Assembly: GCA_036494815.1 (NCBI GenBank)
Contig: DASXNV010000033.1
Location: forward strand, 62,001 to 126,000
Reading direction: 5' to 3'
Origin: Poindextera sp036494815
GTDB taxonomy: Bacteria; Pseudomonadota; Alphaproteobacteria; Caulobacterales; Caulobacteraceae
DNA: 64,000 nt
In this document: in pieces, positions 36,036-44,724 of the stretch
Layout: each line of letters opens with the position of its first letter
Position numbering within the stretch: the first letter of the stretch is position 1
Made by a program: the position numbers and the translations under genes
Notes under the pieces: model-generated
Told to the model about the DNA's origin: nothing
The model's database searches: none
The model's input: only the letters and a program-made list of their open reading frames with translations

Positions 36036-36625
36036 TAGGCGCGTCCAAGGATCCGATCGATATGGGCGATCGCCTTCATCATGTGTTTTTCGACGCCACT
36101 CACGCTCAGGCCCACCTCCGTTGCGATCTGGGCATAGGTGAGGCCATCGCGGCGATGGAGCAAGAAGATCTGTTGTGTTCGGGCTCGTAAGGAGAGCACG
36201 GCGGCTTCATAAAGGCTCAGCAGGTCACGGGCCTCCAGCACCGCCTCCGCGCTGGGGGCCAGGTCGCAGATCGCCTCCTCATCCAGACGGATATGAAGAT
36301 GTTCGGCCCGCGCCGTGCGCTGCTTGGCCCGATCGCGCAGCAGATTGCTGGCGATTCGTTGAAGATAGGCTTCCGGGCAGGCGGGAAGGACTTGCGTCTT
36401 GGCCATCCGGATCAGGCGCAGGAAGCTCTCCTGGAGCATGTCCGAAGCTTCTTCCCGCTCGCGGGCGCGGCGGCCGAGAAACCGAAGCAGGCGCGGCGCC
36501 TGGGACCTGAAGAGGCGCTCGATCTGGTCGCGGACGACGAGGCTCTCGGCCTGATCGCCGTACTCGTCGGCCTGGCCACCAGCCGGGGACTCCAGGGGCC
36601 TGTCGTTGAAGGCGTCCACACTCAA
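36035..36625 (-). CDS. ECF RNA polymerase sigma factor, FecI-like
   Basis: 196 aa. A TTG start at 36625 is supported by GGGAGAG six bases upstream; a GTG two codons later is possible. Region 2 (LFRSQAPRLLRFLGRRAREREEASDMLQESFLRLI) and region 4 (LRARTQQIFLLHRRDGLTYAQIATEVGLSVSGVEKHMMKAIAHIDR) are clear. It would direct transcription of the cell-surface signalling locus. It is co-transcribed with the FecR gene. Its usual target, the receptor gene, is only a fragment. Confidence 0.92.
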   Translation of the reverse strand: MSVDAFNDRPLESPAGGQADEYGDQAESLVVRDQIERLFRSQAPRLLRFLGRRAREREEASDMLQESFLRLIRMAKTQVLPACPEAYLQRIASNLLRDRAKQRTARAEHLHIRLDEEAICDLAPSAEAVLEARDLLSLYEAAVLSLRARTQQIFLLHRRDGLTYAQIATEVGLSVSGVEKHMMKAIAHIDRILGRA

Positions 36626-37094
36626 GGCCGGCTCTCCCGCATGGCGGTTGGACCTAGGTGTGGCGCCTGGCTTCGGCGGGTAGCGCGGGTTTGGGCATGC
36701 GTCATAGGTTCGCCTTCAGACAGAGAGGCGAACCCGGCGCGTGCCGGATGCTGAGAACAAGGCTTGCGCCACAGGTGAACACCGCCGGAACCGTGACCGC
36801 GCCCAAGGCGCAGATCAGGTTGTCGGGGCTAGGCCCGATAGCGCTTCTCAAGCGAGGTTCTCACGCCTCGGCGTTGCGATGAGCGCAACGCAGGCGTGAG
36901 TCTAAAACAAGGCTGGATTGCATTGCAAGCGCAAGATCCGGCCAAGGCGACATCGGCCGATGAAAGGTGCCAAAGACGTTGTTAGATTTCGCAACCGCCG
37001 CCCGCGACCGACGTGGGCACCGCGTGAACCCCGACGTCGCTCGCCAGCAGCCCTGATCTCCAACGCGTACATCGCGTCCAGGGCGGCGCTTTCA
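36626..37094. other. 470-bp stretch upstream of the sigma factor without a gene
   Basis: No coding frame here is convincing. It contains the long hairpin at 36860-36900. The upstream control region of the sigma gene must lie within the first 200 bp. Confidence 0.4.
36860..36900. repeat. Long imperfect hairpin (about 18-bp arms)
   Basis: CTCACGCC ... GCGTTGCG pairs with CGCAACGC ... GGCGTGAG around a short ATGAG loop, with a small 3-versus-1 bulge in the stem. It is not followed by a T-run, so it is not a standard terminator. It could be a dispersed palindromic element or a regulatory structure. Confidence 0.5.
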
Positions 37095-37245
37095 AGGGGA
37101 GCAGCTCCAACGCGTAGCTGGTGCTTCGCCCGCCGGCCGGGTCCTTCGCCAGGATACCGGGCTTGATGAGGTCGTCGATGTCACGGATAGCCGTGTCCTG
37201 CGAGCCCTTCGCAAGCGTCAGGTTTAGTCCTTTAGACGGAGTTGG
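37095..37245 (-). pseudogene. C-terminal remnant of a Fic-family protein
   Basis: On the - strand the sequence reads LNLTLAKGSQDTAIRDIDDLIKPGILAKDPAGGRSTSYAL. This matches the C-terminal winged-helix end of Fic/DUF4172 proteins, in which SQDTAxRDIxDLxxxGIL and GGRSTSY are characteristic. The Fic core with the HPFxxGNGR motif is absent. The fragment sits directly after the ferredoxin reductase stop codon and marks a deletion or insertion scar. Confidence 0.6.
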
Positions 37246-37259
37246 CCAAATGCGCTCGC

Positions 37260-38060
37260 CTAGCCCACGAAGGCCCGTTCGAGAACATAGTCTCCTGGCT
37301 CGCTGTTGGAGCCTTCCGTCAGGCCGTGGCGTCTGAGGATCGTGGCTACATCCCGGTTCATCGCCATGGAGCCGCAGAGCATGACTCGGTCGAATTGCGA
37401 ATCGAACTGGTCGCCGGGCATCGCGAGGTCCTTGAAGAACTCGCCGGATTCAATGCGCGAGGTGATCCGCCCTGGCCGGTGGAACGGCGCTCGCGTCACT
37501 GTGGGATAGTAGGTCAACTGTGCGCGGGCCTGATCCCCAACCAGTTCATCGTCGAAGATCTCGCCTTCGAACAATTCTCGATAAGCCAGTTCCTGGGTTT
37601 CGCGAACGGTGTGGGTGACGATAACCCGGTCAAACCGCTCAAAGGCGTCTGGGTCCCTTGCGACCGACAAAAATGGGGCCAGGCCCGTGCCGGTGCCGAC
37701 GAGGAACAAGCGCTTTCCAGGCTTCAGCGCGTCCAACACCAGGGTGCCGGTTGGCTTCCTACCCAGCAGGATCTGATCGCCGGGTTTAATCAGCTGAAGC
37801 TTGGAGGTCAGCGGTCCTTCTGGAACCTTGATCGAGAGGAACTCCAGGGTTTCGGCGAAGCTGGGACTGGCGATGGAATATGCCCGCAGGAGCGGCTTGT
37901 TCTCGCCTGGAAGGCCAATCATGACGAATTCGCCGGAACGGAAGCGAAAACTGGCAGGCCGCGTGATTTTGAAACTGAATAGCCGGTCAGTCCAGTGATG
38001 CACCCAGGTCGTCGTTTCCACATGATGCGGGTTGGAGGCGGTGTCTTTGACGCTGAACAT
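37260..38060 (-). CDS. fpr: Ferredoxin-NADP+ reductase (FPR subclass)
   Basis: 266 aa from the ATG at 38060; the longer open frame upstream lacks homology. FAD-binding RAYSIASPSFAETLEFLSIKV, the GPLTSKL segment, NADP-binding LVGTGTGLAPFLSV, and LCGSMAMNRDV are all present. The C-terminus DYVLERAFVG matches bacterial FPR proteins. It exchanges electrons between NADPH and ferredoxin or flavodoxin. In this cluster it may feed a P450 such as the one at 46475, but no ferredoxin gene is seen nearby. It is last in a leftward run that starts with the TonB receptor at 42978. Confidence 0.92.
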   Translation of the reverse strand: MFSVKDTASNPHHVETTTWVHHWTDRLFSFKITRPASFRFRSGEFVMIGLPGENKPLLRAYSIASPSFAETLEFLSIKVPEGPLTSKLQLIKPGDQILLGRKPTGTLVLDALKPGKRLFLVGTGTGLAPFLSVARDPDAFERFDRVIVTHTVRETQELAYRELFEGEIFDDELVGDQARAQLTYYPTVTRAPFHRPGRITSRIESGEFFKDLAMPGDQFDSQFDRVMLCGSMAMNRDVATILRRHGLTEGSNSEPGDYVLERAFVG

Positions 38061-38164
38061 GGCTTGAAGTCCGTTGGTTGTTTGGCCGCGCCTATGGGGG
38101 CGCCAGTTGCATCCCTGTGCGAGTTTCCAGTTCGTGATCGCGCTGGTGTCGGGAAGGGGAGGGC

Positions 38165-38971
38165 CTAGTTTTTCAGAAAGTGAAGATTGGATTTGTGCAG
38201 CGCGCCGGATCGCCGTGTGGAGGTGCGAGAAGAGGGCAAGGTCAGGGACAATGACCACACTGCAGCGGCGGCCATGGCGATTGACAACAGGGTGGCGGCG
38301 CTCACGAGGATTGGTGAAGCGGGGCTGAGGGCGATGGCGACGAGGGTCGGCGCGCCCAGACCAAAATTGACGCCATAAAAGACGATCAAAAACAGCGGGA
38401 CCAGACCCACCAGCTGCCAAGACGATGTCGCCCGCGCTCTGAAGGCCGCCGCGGCGACGCCAAGGGTGACGACCATGGCCGCCTCGAGGACACCCACGAC
38501 TAAGGGATATTGGAAGATGCGCAGGGCGTGGGCCCCCCAATATTCATAGGCCTCGCCGTTGATGCCGGTCATTTCGAAGGCCGCGGTCGTCACGATCAAG
38601 ACCGCGAACCAACGTTGCAGCGCCTCCCGGCTCATCCCGTTGGCGATGCGATCGGCGATGAGCATGGCTGGACCGGAAAACAGGGTCACATACCCGCTGA
38701 TGGTCCAGACCGGCTGGGGCACGCCGAAGGCGCTGAACATGGTCCACTGCCCGGGAACGTAGAACAGCAGCTTGAAGCCAACGTCATAGAGGGGCTCGAA
38801 AATTCCGCCTATGCCGCCGGCGATCACCAGCAGCAGGAAGAAGGGGGTCTGTTGCTGGCGGCCTTTGCGAAACGCGGCGAACAGAAACGCCAGGGTGATG
38901 GCCCAGCTGCCGACCGTCAGGATGGTCTGCATCGTCAGGTTCAGGGGATGATCAATTGGGGCGATAAGCAT
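38165..38971 (-). CDS. Polytopic membrane protein of unknown function
   Basis: 268 aa from an internal ATG (about 38971); the TTG 12 codons upstream is less likely. About seven hydrophobic segments are visible, for example ILTVGSWAITLAFLFAAF, PFFLLLVIAGGIGGIF, WFAVLIVTTAAFEMTGI, YPLVVGVLEAAMVVTLGVAAAAF, LVGLVPLFLIVFYGVNF and ILVSAATLLSIAMAAAAVWSL. A conserved-looking GIFEPLYDVGFKLLFYVPGQW lies between two segments. I do not recognise the family. It is between the reductase and an aldehyde dehydrogenase in the same direction, so it may take part in uptake or membrane-linked oxidation of the same substrate. Confidence 0.8.
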   Translation of the reverse strand: MLIAPIDHPLNLTMQTILTVGSWAITLAFLFAAFRKGRQQQTPFFLLLVIAGGIGGIFEPLYDVGFKLLFYVPGQWTMFSAFGVPQPVWTISGYVTLFSGPAMLIADRIANGMSREALQRWFAVLIVTTAAFEMTGINGEAYEYWGAHALRIFQYPLVVGVLEAAMVVTLGVAAAAFRARATSSWQLVGLVPLFLIVFYGVNFGLGAPTLVAIALSPASPILVSAATLLSIAMAAAAVWSLSLTLPSSRTSTRRSGALHKSNLHFLKN

Positions 38972-39022
38972 GGGTTTCCTGTCCTGCAGTCTTGCGCGTG
39001 GCTCCAAGGAGCGTCTGGTTCG

Positions 39023-40435
39023 TCAGTTCAGATCTCGGCTCAATTGGCGGCTGATATATTTTCGGATCTTTGCGCCATAGGGAGGACGCAAACCTGCCAG
39101 GCCCGCGACGTCTATGCTGGACTGGCGAAAGACGCCTTTGGCGTGGCTGAAGCTCTTGAATCCCTCAAAGCCGTGATAGGCGCCAAAGCCCGACTGGCCG
39201 ACGCCGCCGAACGGCAGATCCTCGACGGTCACGTGGAAGATGACGTCGTTGATGGTGACACCGCCCGAGACGGTGCCGGTCACGATGGCCCGCTGCTCGG
39301 AGGGCTCCCGGCTGAAGACGTAGAGACCGAGCGGCCGCGGCCGTGAATTCACAAAATCGATCGCTTCCTCGATCCGCCGGTAGCGGATCAGCGGGAGTAC
39401 GGGTCCAAAGATCTCTTCCGTCATGACGGCGGCGTCCGGCGGGCAATCGCGCACGATGGTGAAGGGTTTCCGCAAGCCTTTCGCGTCGGCGCCGACCTCG
39501 ACCAACCGGGCGCCTCTTTGCCGCGCCTCGTCCAGATAGCGGGTGAGTCGCGCACGATTACGATCGCCGAGCACGGCGGCGTAGTCTGGGTTGGCGCCAA
39601 GATTGGGATAGAGCCGCTCCGCCGCCGCGACGAGATGGTCGACGATCCGCCCCTCCAGGTCTTCGGGGACAAGCAGATAGTCCGGCGCCAGGCAGATCTG
39701 CCCGGCATTAAGCAGCTTGCCTGTGACGATACGGTCCGCCATCAGCGGACAGTCAGGATTTTGACCGACGATCACCGGGGATTTTCCGCCCAATTCAAGC
39801 GTCAGCGGAACAAGGTTATCAGCCGCCGCGCGCATCACATGGCGGCCGACCGCCGTCGATCCCGTGAAAATGAGGTGGTCGAAGGCGAGGCCAGAAAAGG
39901 CGGCGGCCACGTCCGCGCCGCCGGTGACCACGACGGCCTCCTCGGCTCCGAAATTTTGCTTCACCGCCTCGGCCATGAGCTCGGAGGTCGCCGGGGTATG
40001 CTCCGACGGCTTGATCATCACGCTATCGCCTGCGGCGAAGATCCCGGCCAGGGGCGTGAAGGTCAGGTTGATCGGGAAGTTCCACGGCGATAACAGACCC
40101 ACGACGCCCTTGGGCTGGTATTCGATCCAGGCCGAAGCGCCGAACAGGGCCAGCATGGAATCAACGGGGCGCTTTTCGGGACGCATCCATCGGTCGAGGT
40201 GGCGGATCGCGTGCTTGAGGGTCTGGATCGAACCGACGATGTCGTAGAGTTGTGACTGTTCCCGAGAGCGGCCCCCGAAATCGCTGGCCAGGGCGTCGCA
40301 GAACGCAGCCTGGTTGGTCACCAGTAGATCGATCGCGCGCCGCAAACGGTCCTTGCGCTCAACCGCGGTGGTTGGCGGACGCGATCGCGAAGCCCTGCGC
40401 TGCGCGTCGAGCAGTCCGGCAAGCTCACCCGCCAT
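39023..40435 (-). CDS. Aldehyde dehydrogenase, coniferyl-aldehyde dehydrogenase type
   Basis: 470 aa from the ATG at 40435; the in-frame upstream extension is not homologous. Features: SPWNFPINLTFTPLAGIFAAGDSVMIKPSEHTP, FTGSTAVGRHVM, LTLELGGKSPVIV with the general-base Glu, catalytic Cys248 in NAGQICLAPDYLLVP, EEIFGPVLPLI, and C-terminal PFGGVGQSGFGAYHGFEGF. The GQICLAPDY block and the C-terminal GFGAYHG pattern are typical of the coniferyl-aldehyde/fatty-aldehyde group without a long C-terminus. It probably oxidises a hydrophobic aldehyde produced in this pathway. Confidence 0.92.
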   Translation of the reverse strand: MAGELAGLLDAQRRASRSRPPTTAVERKDRLRRAIDLLVTNQAAFCDALASDFGGRSREQSQLYDIVGSIQTLKHAIRHLDRWMRPEKRPVDSMLALFGASAWIEYQPKGVVGLLSPWNFPINLTFTPLAGIFAAGDSVMIKPSEHTPATSELMAEAVKQNFGAEEAVVVTGGADVAAAFSGLAFDHLIFTGSTAVGRHVMRAAADNLVPLTLELGGKSPVIVGQNPDCPLMADRIVTGKLLNAGQICLAPDYLLVPEDLEGRIVDHLVAAAERLYPNLGANPDYAAVLGDRNRARLTRYLDEARQRGARLVEVGADAKGLRKPFTIVRDCPPDAAVMTEEIFGPVLPLIRYRRIEEAIDFVNSRPRPLGLYVFSREPSEQRAIVTGTVSGGVTINDVIFHVTVEDLPFGGVGQSGFGAYHGFEGFKSFSHAKGVFRQSSIDVAGLAGLRPPYGAKIRKYISRQLSRDLN

Positions 40436-40581
40436 GCATTCGTCCTTCCGTGCTGCGCCTTGAGGGCGAAGGGGTGATCTGACGAGGCTCAGCCCTGTCA
40501 GATGAACCTTCCGCTGTTGTCGACATCGTCGCGCCATTTTGGAACCGCAGAACAATAGTGCGTCCGAATTCGGATCGAACT

Positions 40582-42978
40582 CTACTTTCCGCCAAATTTG
40601 TAACTCAGTTCAAATCCGAAGGTTCGTGGCTCACCCGGGATCGCTGTATTCACGCCCAGGGCGCCGGAAAGGGGCATGCCACCGACATAGTATTGTTTGT
40701 CGAACGCATTCTTGATGAAGACACCGGCCGAGAGGCCTGTCCGAACCGGGGCGCGCCAGTCAAACCTGAAATTGACCAGGCTATAGCCGGGCAGCCAGCT
40801 TCCCGGGTTGGTCGTATTGTTCAGGTTTGAAAAATATTGGCCAGACTGGGCGTAGACATCGGTGCGGGCGCTGAAATCGCCCCAGGACTCGGGGAGCGGC
40901 AGGGATACCTGGGCGAAGACGGAGCCGGTCCAACGGGGCGCATCGGCATAGGGGCCGAAGGTATAGTTGCTGCCGAACAGTTGGACGTTCGCCTTGGTGT
41001 AGCGCGAGTCGTCATAGGCGCCGTTCGCGCCAAGCTGCAGCCACTGGGCCGGCTTGACCTGGCCCTCTAGCTCAACGCCAGTCGATTCCGCCGATGGGAC
41101 ATTGGTGGTGAAGCCCGCCGGATTACCCCCGAGGATCGCGTAGAGGGACCTCTGAACATTGTCGATCCATTGGTTGTAGAGGGCGATATTCAGGCGTGCG
41201 GGCCAGTTGAAGACCTTGCCTTGGAATTTCCCGCCGACTTCAACATCCTTGGTTTTTTCCGGCAGAAATAGGTTGCCGAAATTGGAGGCGGGCTGAAGGG
41301 TCGGGAAGGAGGTGCCGTTAAGGTTGCCGGTGCGCCAGCTGCCGCGTTGCGCCACATAGACCAGCAGGTCGGGGCTCACCTGGTACTCGAGACTGACGTT
41401 CCAGCTGGGATCGGATTCTGCGGTTTTTTCTGGGGCGGCGCCGAAGGTCGGATAGAAAACGCTGTCAGTGGACTGGTGCAGGCGCAAATTTTCCCAGGTG
41501 TAGCGGACACCGGTCGTCAGACTCAATCCGTGTATCTTGACCAGGTCGGAGAGATCGTAGGTGTCCTGAAAGAACACCGCTTCGGAATTGTCCTGATTGA
41601 CGAAGGAGTAGTGGAAGAATTTGGCCGGATTGCCGCCAAAAGCAGGGGCGAGGGTCGGGCCGATGTCCTGGAGCGTGCTGAGCGGATAGTCGTCTCGTTC
41701 TTTGTCCGAATTGGCGTAAAAGCCGACGATATAGTTGACCTTGCCGTCGAAGGCCTTGCCGAGCAACTGGAGTTCCTCGGACCACTGGCCTGTATCGAAG
41801 AGATTGCCGTCGGACACACCGGGCGAGGGACCATCGTCCAGGAGGTCGTAAGGAGATCCATCAAGCTTGCCGCCGTCGATGGCGACAGTATGGGTCACGC
41901 CCAGGATGTTTTTGATCTGGGTGTCAGGCGTGATGTTAAAGGTCGTCGTGTTGGTCGCCAGGAACGAATGGACGTAGTTGCGGCCGGTCTCGTCCATATT
42001 GGCGAGATAGGGGCCTTGAGCCTTCTGCTGGGCCAGATAGCCCGACAGGCCGCCGGCAAAGGCCTTGGGGTTGGCGGCCAGAAAGGCAGACCAGAGCGGG
42101 AACGCCGGATTGTAGATACAGGCCAGTTGGGAAAACAGCGCGACGCCGTGATTGCTCGAGCCGCACGCATTGACCGAGTAGAGTTCACCGGTTAGCGCCG
42201 TCCCGCCATAGCGGCTATATTGAACCACAGTCGTATTCTTCAGCGCGTCGGTCGGGTGCAACACCAAGGTCACGCGCCCTGATCGGTCATCCTCCGTTCC
42301 CAAGAGCTGACCATCATGGAGGTTGCGGACATAGCCGTCGCGATCGCGAATATCACCGGCTACGCGCAGCAAGACCTTGTCGGCCACGATCGGAATGTCG
42401 ACGGCGCCTTGAATTTCCCTGAGATTGAGATCCCCGGCCTTGACGGTGATGAAGCCGCCAAAATCATTCGACGGCTTGGCCGTATTGAACAGGACCGCGC
42501 CGCCGGTGGTGTTGCGCCCGAACAGGGTGCCTTGAGGACCCTTCAGAACCTGGACGCCGGCAAGGTCATAGAAGGTGGTGGACGTGACGCCGCTGACTTG
42601 CACGTCATTCAGATAGGTCAAGACCCCGGGGCTCGACCCGGAAAACGCGTCAATGGTCTGGCCTCGAATGGCGTAGTTGAGTTGGTTCTGCTGCTCCGAC
42701 GCCCGAACCACGAGCCCGGGAACCGCCGATTGCAGGTCGCGTTCAGACACGATTGATCGCTGAGCCATCTGCTCGGCGCCAAAGGCCGTAATGGCGACTG
42801 GCACCTTTTGCAGGTTTTCATCGCGCCGCCGGGCGGTGACGACGACTTCACCCAAAGCGCTTGGGCTGACCGACGGGGCCGGGGCGGGGGCGTCCGCTGC
42901 GAGCGCGACCTGGGGCATGATGCCGGCGAGGGAAGCGCCGGCCAAAAGCGCGGATCGAATATAGTGTTTCAGAAACAT
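40582..42978 (-). CDS. TonB-dependent outer-membrane receptor
   Basis: 798 aa from the ATG at 42978, preceded by GGGGGAAACAG; the upstream in-frame ATG lacks a signal peptide. Signal peptide YIRSALLAGASLAGIMPQVALAA, TonB box EVVVTARRRDENLQKVPVAITAF, plug domain (YLNDVQVSGVTSTTFYDLAGVQVLKGPQGTLFGRNTTGGAVLFNTAKP) and a long barrel ending in TFGFELSYKFGGK. It is of the CirA-like type common in sphingomonads and Caulobacterales for uptake of bulky hydrophobic or glycosidic compounds. As first gene of a run with aldehyde dehydrogenase and reductase, it likely imports the pathway substrate. A palindrome 209 bp upstream is shared with other promoters of the region. Confidence 0.93.
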   Translation of the reverse strand: MFLKHYIRSALLAGASLAGIMPQVALAADAPAPAPSVSPSALGEVVVTARRRDENLQKVPVAITAFGAEQMAQRSIVSERDLQSAVPGLVVRASEQQNQLNYAIRGQTIDAFSGSSPGVLTYLNDVQVSGVTSTTFYDLAGVQVLKGPQGTLFGRNTTGGAVLFNTAKPSNDFGGFITVKAGDLNLREIQGAVDIPIVADKVLLRVAGDIRDRDGYVRNLHDGQLLGTEDDRSGRVTLVLHPTDALKNTTVVQYSRYGGTALTGELYSVNACGSSNHGVALFSQLACIYNPAFPLWSAFLAANPKAFAGGLSGYLAQQKAQGPYLANMDETGRNYVHSFLATNTTTFNITPDTQIKNILGVTHTVAIDGGKLDGSPYDLLDDGPSPGVSDGNLFDTGQWSEELQLLGKAFDGKVNYIVGFYANSDKERDDYPLSTLQDIGPTLAPAFGGNPAKFFHYSFVNQDNSEAVFFQDTYDLSDLVKIHGLSLTTGVRYTWENLRLHQSTDSVFYPTFGAAPEKTAESDPSWNVSLEYQVSPDLLVYVAQRGSWRTGNLNGTSFPTLQPASNFGNLFLPEKTKDVEVGGKFQGKVFNWPARLNIALYNQWIDNVQRSLYAILGGNPAGFTTNVPSAESTGVELEGQVKPAQWLQLGANGAYDDSRYTKANVQLFGSNYTFGPYADAPRWTGSVFAQVSLPLPESWGDFSARTDVYAQSGQYFSNLNNTTNPGSWLPGYSLVNFRFDWRAPVRTGLSAGVFIKNAFDKQYYVGGMPLSGALGVNTAIPGEPRTFGFELSYKFGGK

Positions 42979-43358
42979 CTGTTTCCCCCATTGTTTTGTT
43001 TGCTTGCCAACGACTACGGAGGCAGCGGTTTTTGAACTGAACACCTACTGCAGAAACATCTGGCGAGGGTTGCGGCCGTTCGCGCCGAAGAAGACCCGGG
43101 GCCTTTCGAGCTCAGGTCTCGGCCCTTACCTTAGATGCTCCACAATGGACACGGTTACCACGAAGAGACTGTTTATTATGTGGACCGTTCATAAAATGAA
43201 CAATCCAGATAATGCATGACATAAGTTCGGGTCGATATCAAGGGGCAAGATGGGTGGCTGAATTGGCCAGGCGAAATGGATAAGGGCCCCGTCTGTATCG
43301 ATTGCGAGGACCAACCCGTGGCGGGGTCGGGAGGCGTGGCGGCGCCTGTGGCGCGCGG
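42979..43358. other. 380-bp control region upstream of the TonB receptor gene
   Basis: Non-coding; lies between the receptor start and the end of the CitE-like gene. It holds a palindrome at 43187-43201 and the adjacent TGTGGACCG at 43179-43187. The AT-rich tract at 43165-43215 is a plausible promoter area. Confidence 0.5.
43187..43201. promoter_or_regulatory. Palindromic operator GTTCAT-AAA-ATGAAC, candidate MarR site
   Basis: Perfect 6-bp arms around AAA. Its right part belongs to a 12-mer (AAATGAACAATC, 43194-43205) found identically at 49447-49458 upstream of the acyl-CoA dehydrogenase operon. The abutting TGTGGACCG recurs inverted at 48468-48476 upstream of the MarR gene. The regulator is inferred, not shown. 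Confidence 0.5.
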
Positions 43359-44261
43359 CTAGGGCGCGCGTGAGGCTCGCTCAGGATCGCTTTCGGGCGC
43401 CGCGGACAGCAGGCGCTCGGCCAGTAACAAATGCGGCCGATCGAGCATTCGCCCGTTGAGCCCGACCGCACCGTGTCCGGGCGCGGCGGCGAAGGCTGCG
43501 ATCACGTCGCGGGCCTCGGCGATTTCGGTCGCAGTGGGCGTAAACCCGTCATTGATCGCGGCCACCTGATCGGGATGGATGGCGATTTTCCCGGCGAAAC
43601 CGGAGCGCCGTGCTGATCGGCAGGCGTCGCTCAAGCCGGCCATATCGCGATAGTTAGCAAAGAGCGTATCGATCGCGGCGACGCCGCAGGCGGCGCTTGC
43701 CAGCAGGCACAAGGACCTGGCGAGCCGGAACGGATCGTCCCATGCGCCCGAGGGCGATTGTTTGTCGAGCGCGCCCAAGGCCGTGGCCAAGTCTTCACCG
43801 CCCCAGGTCATGCCGATCAGCCTGGGGGGCGCTGTTCGAAATTCGGGCAATCCAAGCACAGCCCCCGCCGTTTCGGTCACGACCGGGAGCAGGCCTATTG
43901 CGCCCTGTGGCAAGCCCGCCGCGCGCTCGGCGACATCCAGATAGTGTCCCAGACGAACCAGATCCGCCGGGCCCTCGATCTTGGGCGCCACGATCGCGGC
44001 GACGCCAGGCTTAACCACAGCGATCAGGTCGCTAAGGCATTGTGCGGTCGCCAAGGGATTGATGCGCACGAAGACGCGCCAGGGCTCATCGCCCGACAGA
44101 GTCCCCAGATAGTCCGCCAACAGGGCGCGCGCGGCGTCCTTACAATCTGGCGCGACCGAATCTTCAAGGTCAAAAATGAGGGCGTCGGCGCCGGATCGGC
44201 TGGCCCGGTCAATCTTTCGCTCATCCCCCGCCGGGACGAACAGCAGTGAGCGCAGTATCAT
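43359..44261 (-). CDS. CitE/HpcH-family CoA-ester lyase
   Basis: 300 aa from the ATG at 44261, which overlaps the stop of the MaoC gene (ATGA). Family signatures: LRSLLFVPAGDERKIDRASRSGADALIFDLEDSVAP, RINPL, APKIEGPADLV, LLPVVTETAGAVLG, GGEDLATALGA, and the C-terminal GFAGKIAIHPDQVAAINDGF. Members cleave or form C-C bonds of malyl-CoA, citramalyl-CoA or related 3-hydroxyacyl-CoA substrates with Mg2+. It is grouped with a MaoC hydratase and an enoyl-CoA hydratase, which would produce a hydroxyacyl-CoA. The exact substrate is unknown. Confidence 0.92.
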   Translation of the reverse strand: MILRSLLFVPAGDERKIDRASRSGADALIFDLEDSVAPDCKDAARALLADYLGTLSGDEPWRVFVRINPLATAQCLSDLIAVVKPGVAAIVAPKIEGPADLVRLGHYLDVAERAAGLPQGAIGLLPVVTETAGAVLGLPEFRTAPPRLIGMTWGGEDLATALGALDKQSPSGAWDDPFRLARSLCLLASAACGVAAIDTLFANYRDMAGLSDACRSARRSGFAGKIAIHPDQVAAINDGFTPTATEIAEARDVIAAFAAAPGHGAVGLNGRMLDRPHLLLAERLLSAAPESDPERASRAP

Positions 44262-44710
44262 GTCGGCGCGCGCAGCATGAGCGCGGCGCGCAAGCACCGG
44301 GCGACCAGGCCGCCTGTCTGGTTGAAGGCCTGATGCTGGAAAGTGACGATGCCGGCATCCGGACGTGACCGGCTCGGCCGCGCCTCGGTCACCGTGGTCC
44401 GTGCGTGGATCGTATCGCCCTGGAAAACGGGAGCTGGAAACTGCACATCGGTCATACCCAGATTGGCGACGGTCGTGCCAAGGGTGGTGTCGCCGACCGA
44501 AATTCCGATCATCAGCCCAAGCGTGAAAATGCTGTTGACCAGGGGGCGGCCGAACTCCGTCGTCGCACAATAGTCTGCGTCGAGGTGGATCTGGGCGGGG
44601 TTCATGGTCATGGTCGTAAACAGAATATTGTCTGTTTCGGTGACCGTCCGGCGGATCGCGTGCTCGATCGACAGGCCTGGTTGAAGCTGTTCGAAATATA
44701 GTCCAGCCAT
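44258..44710 (-). CDS. MaoC-family (R)-enoyl-CoA hydratase
   Basis: 150 aa. The hot-dog fold dehydratase pattern is visible: GLYFEQLQPGLSIEHAIRRTVTETDNILFTTMTMNPAQIHLDADYCATTEFGRPLVNSIFTLGLMIGISVGDTTLGTTVANLGMTDVQFPAPVFQGDTIHARTTV. It resembles mesaconyl-CoA or beta-methylmalyl-CoA hydratase-like MaoC proteins that often accompany CitE-like lyases, as here. The pair would hydrate an unsaturated CoA ester and then cleave it. The last bases overlap the CitE start. Confidence 0.92.
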   Translation of the reverse strand: MAGLYFEQLQPGLSIEHAIRRTVTETDNILFTTMTMNPAQIHLDADYCATTEFGRPLVNSIFTLGLMIGISVGDTTLGTTVANLGMTDVQFPAPVFQGDTIHARTTVTEARPSRSRPDAGIVTFQHQAFNQTGGLVARCLRAALMLRAPT

Positions 44711-44724
44711 TCAATTTCCTTCGC

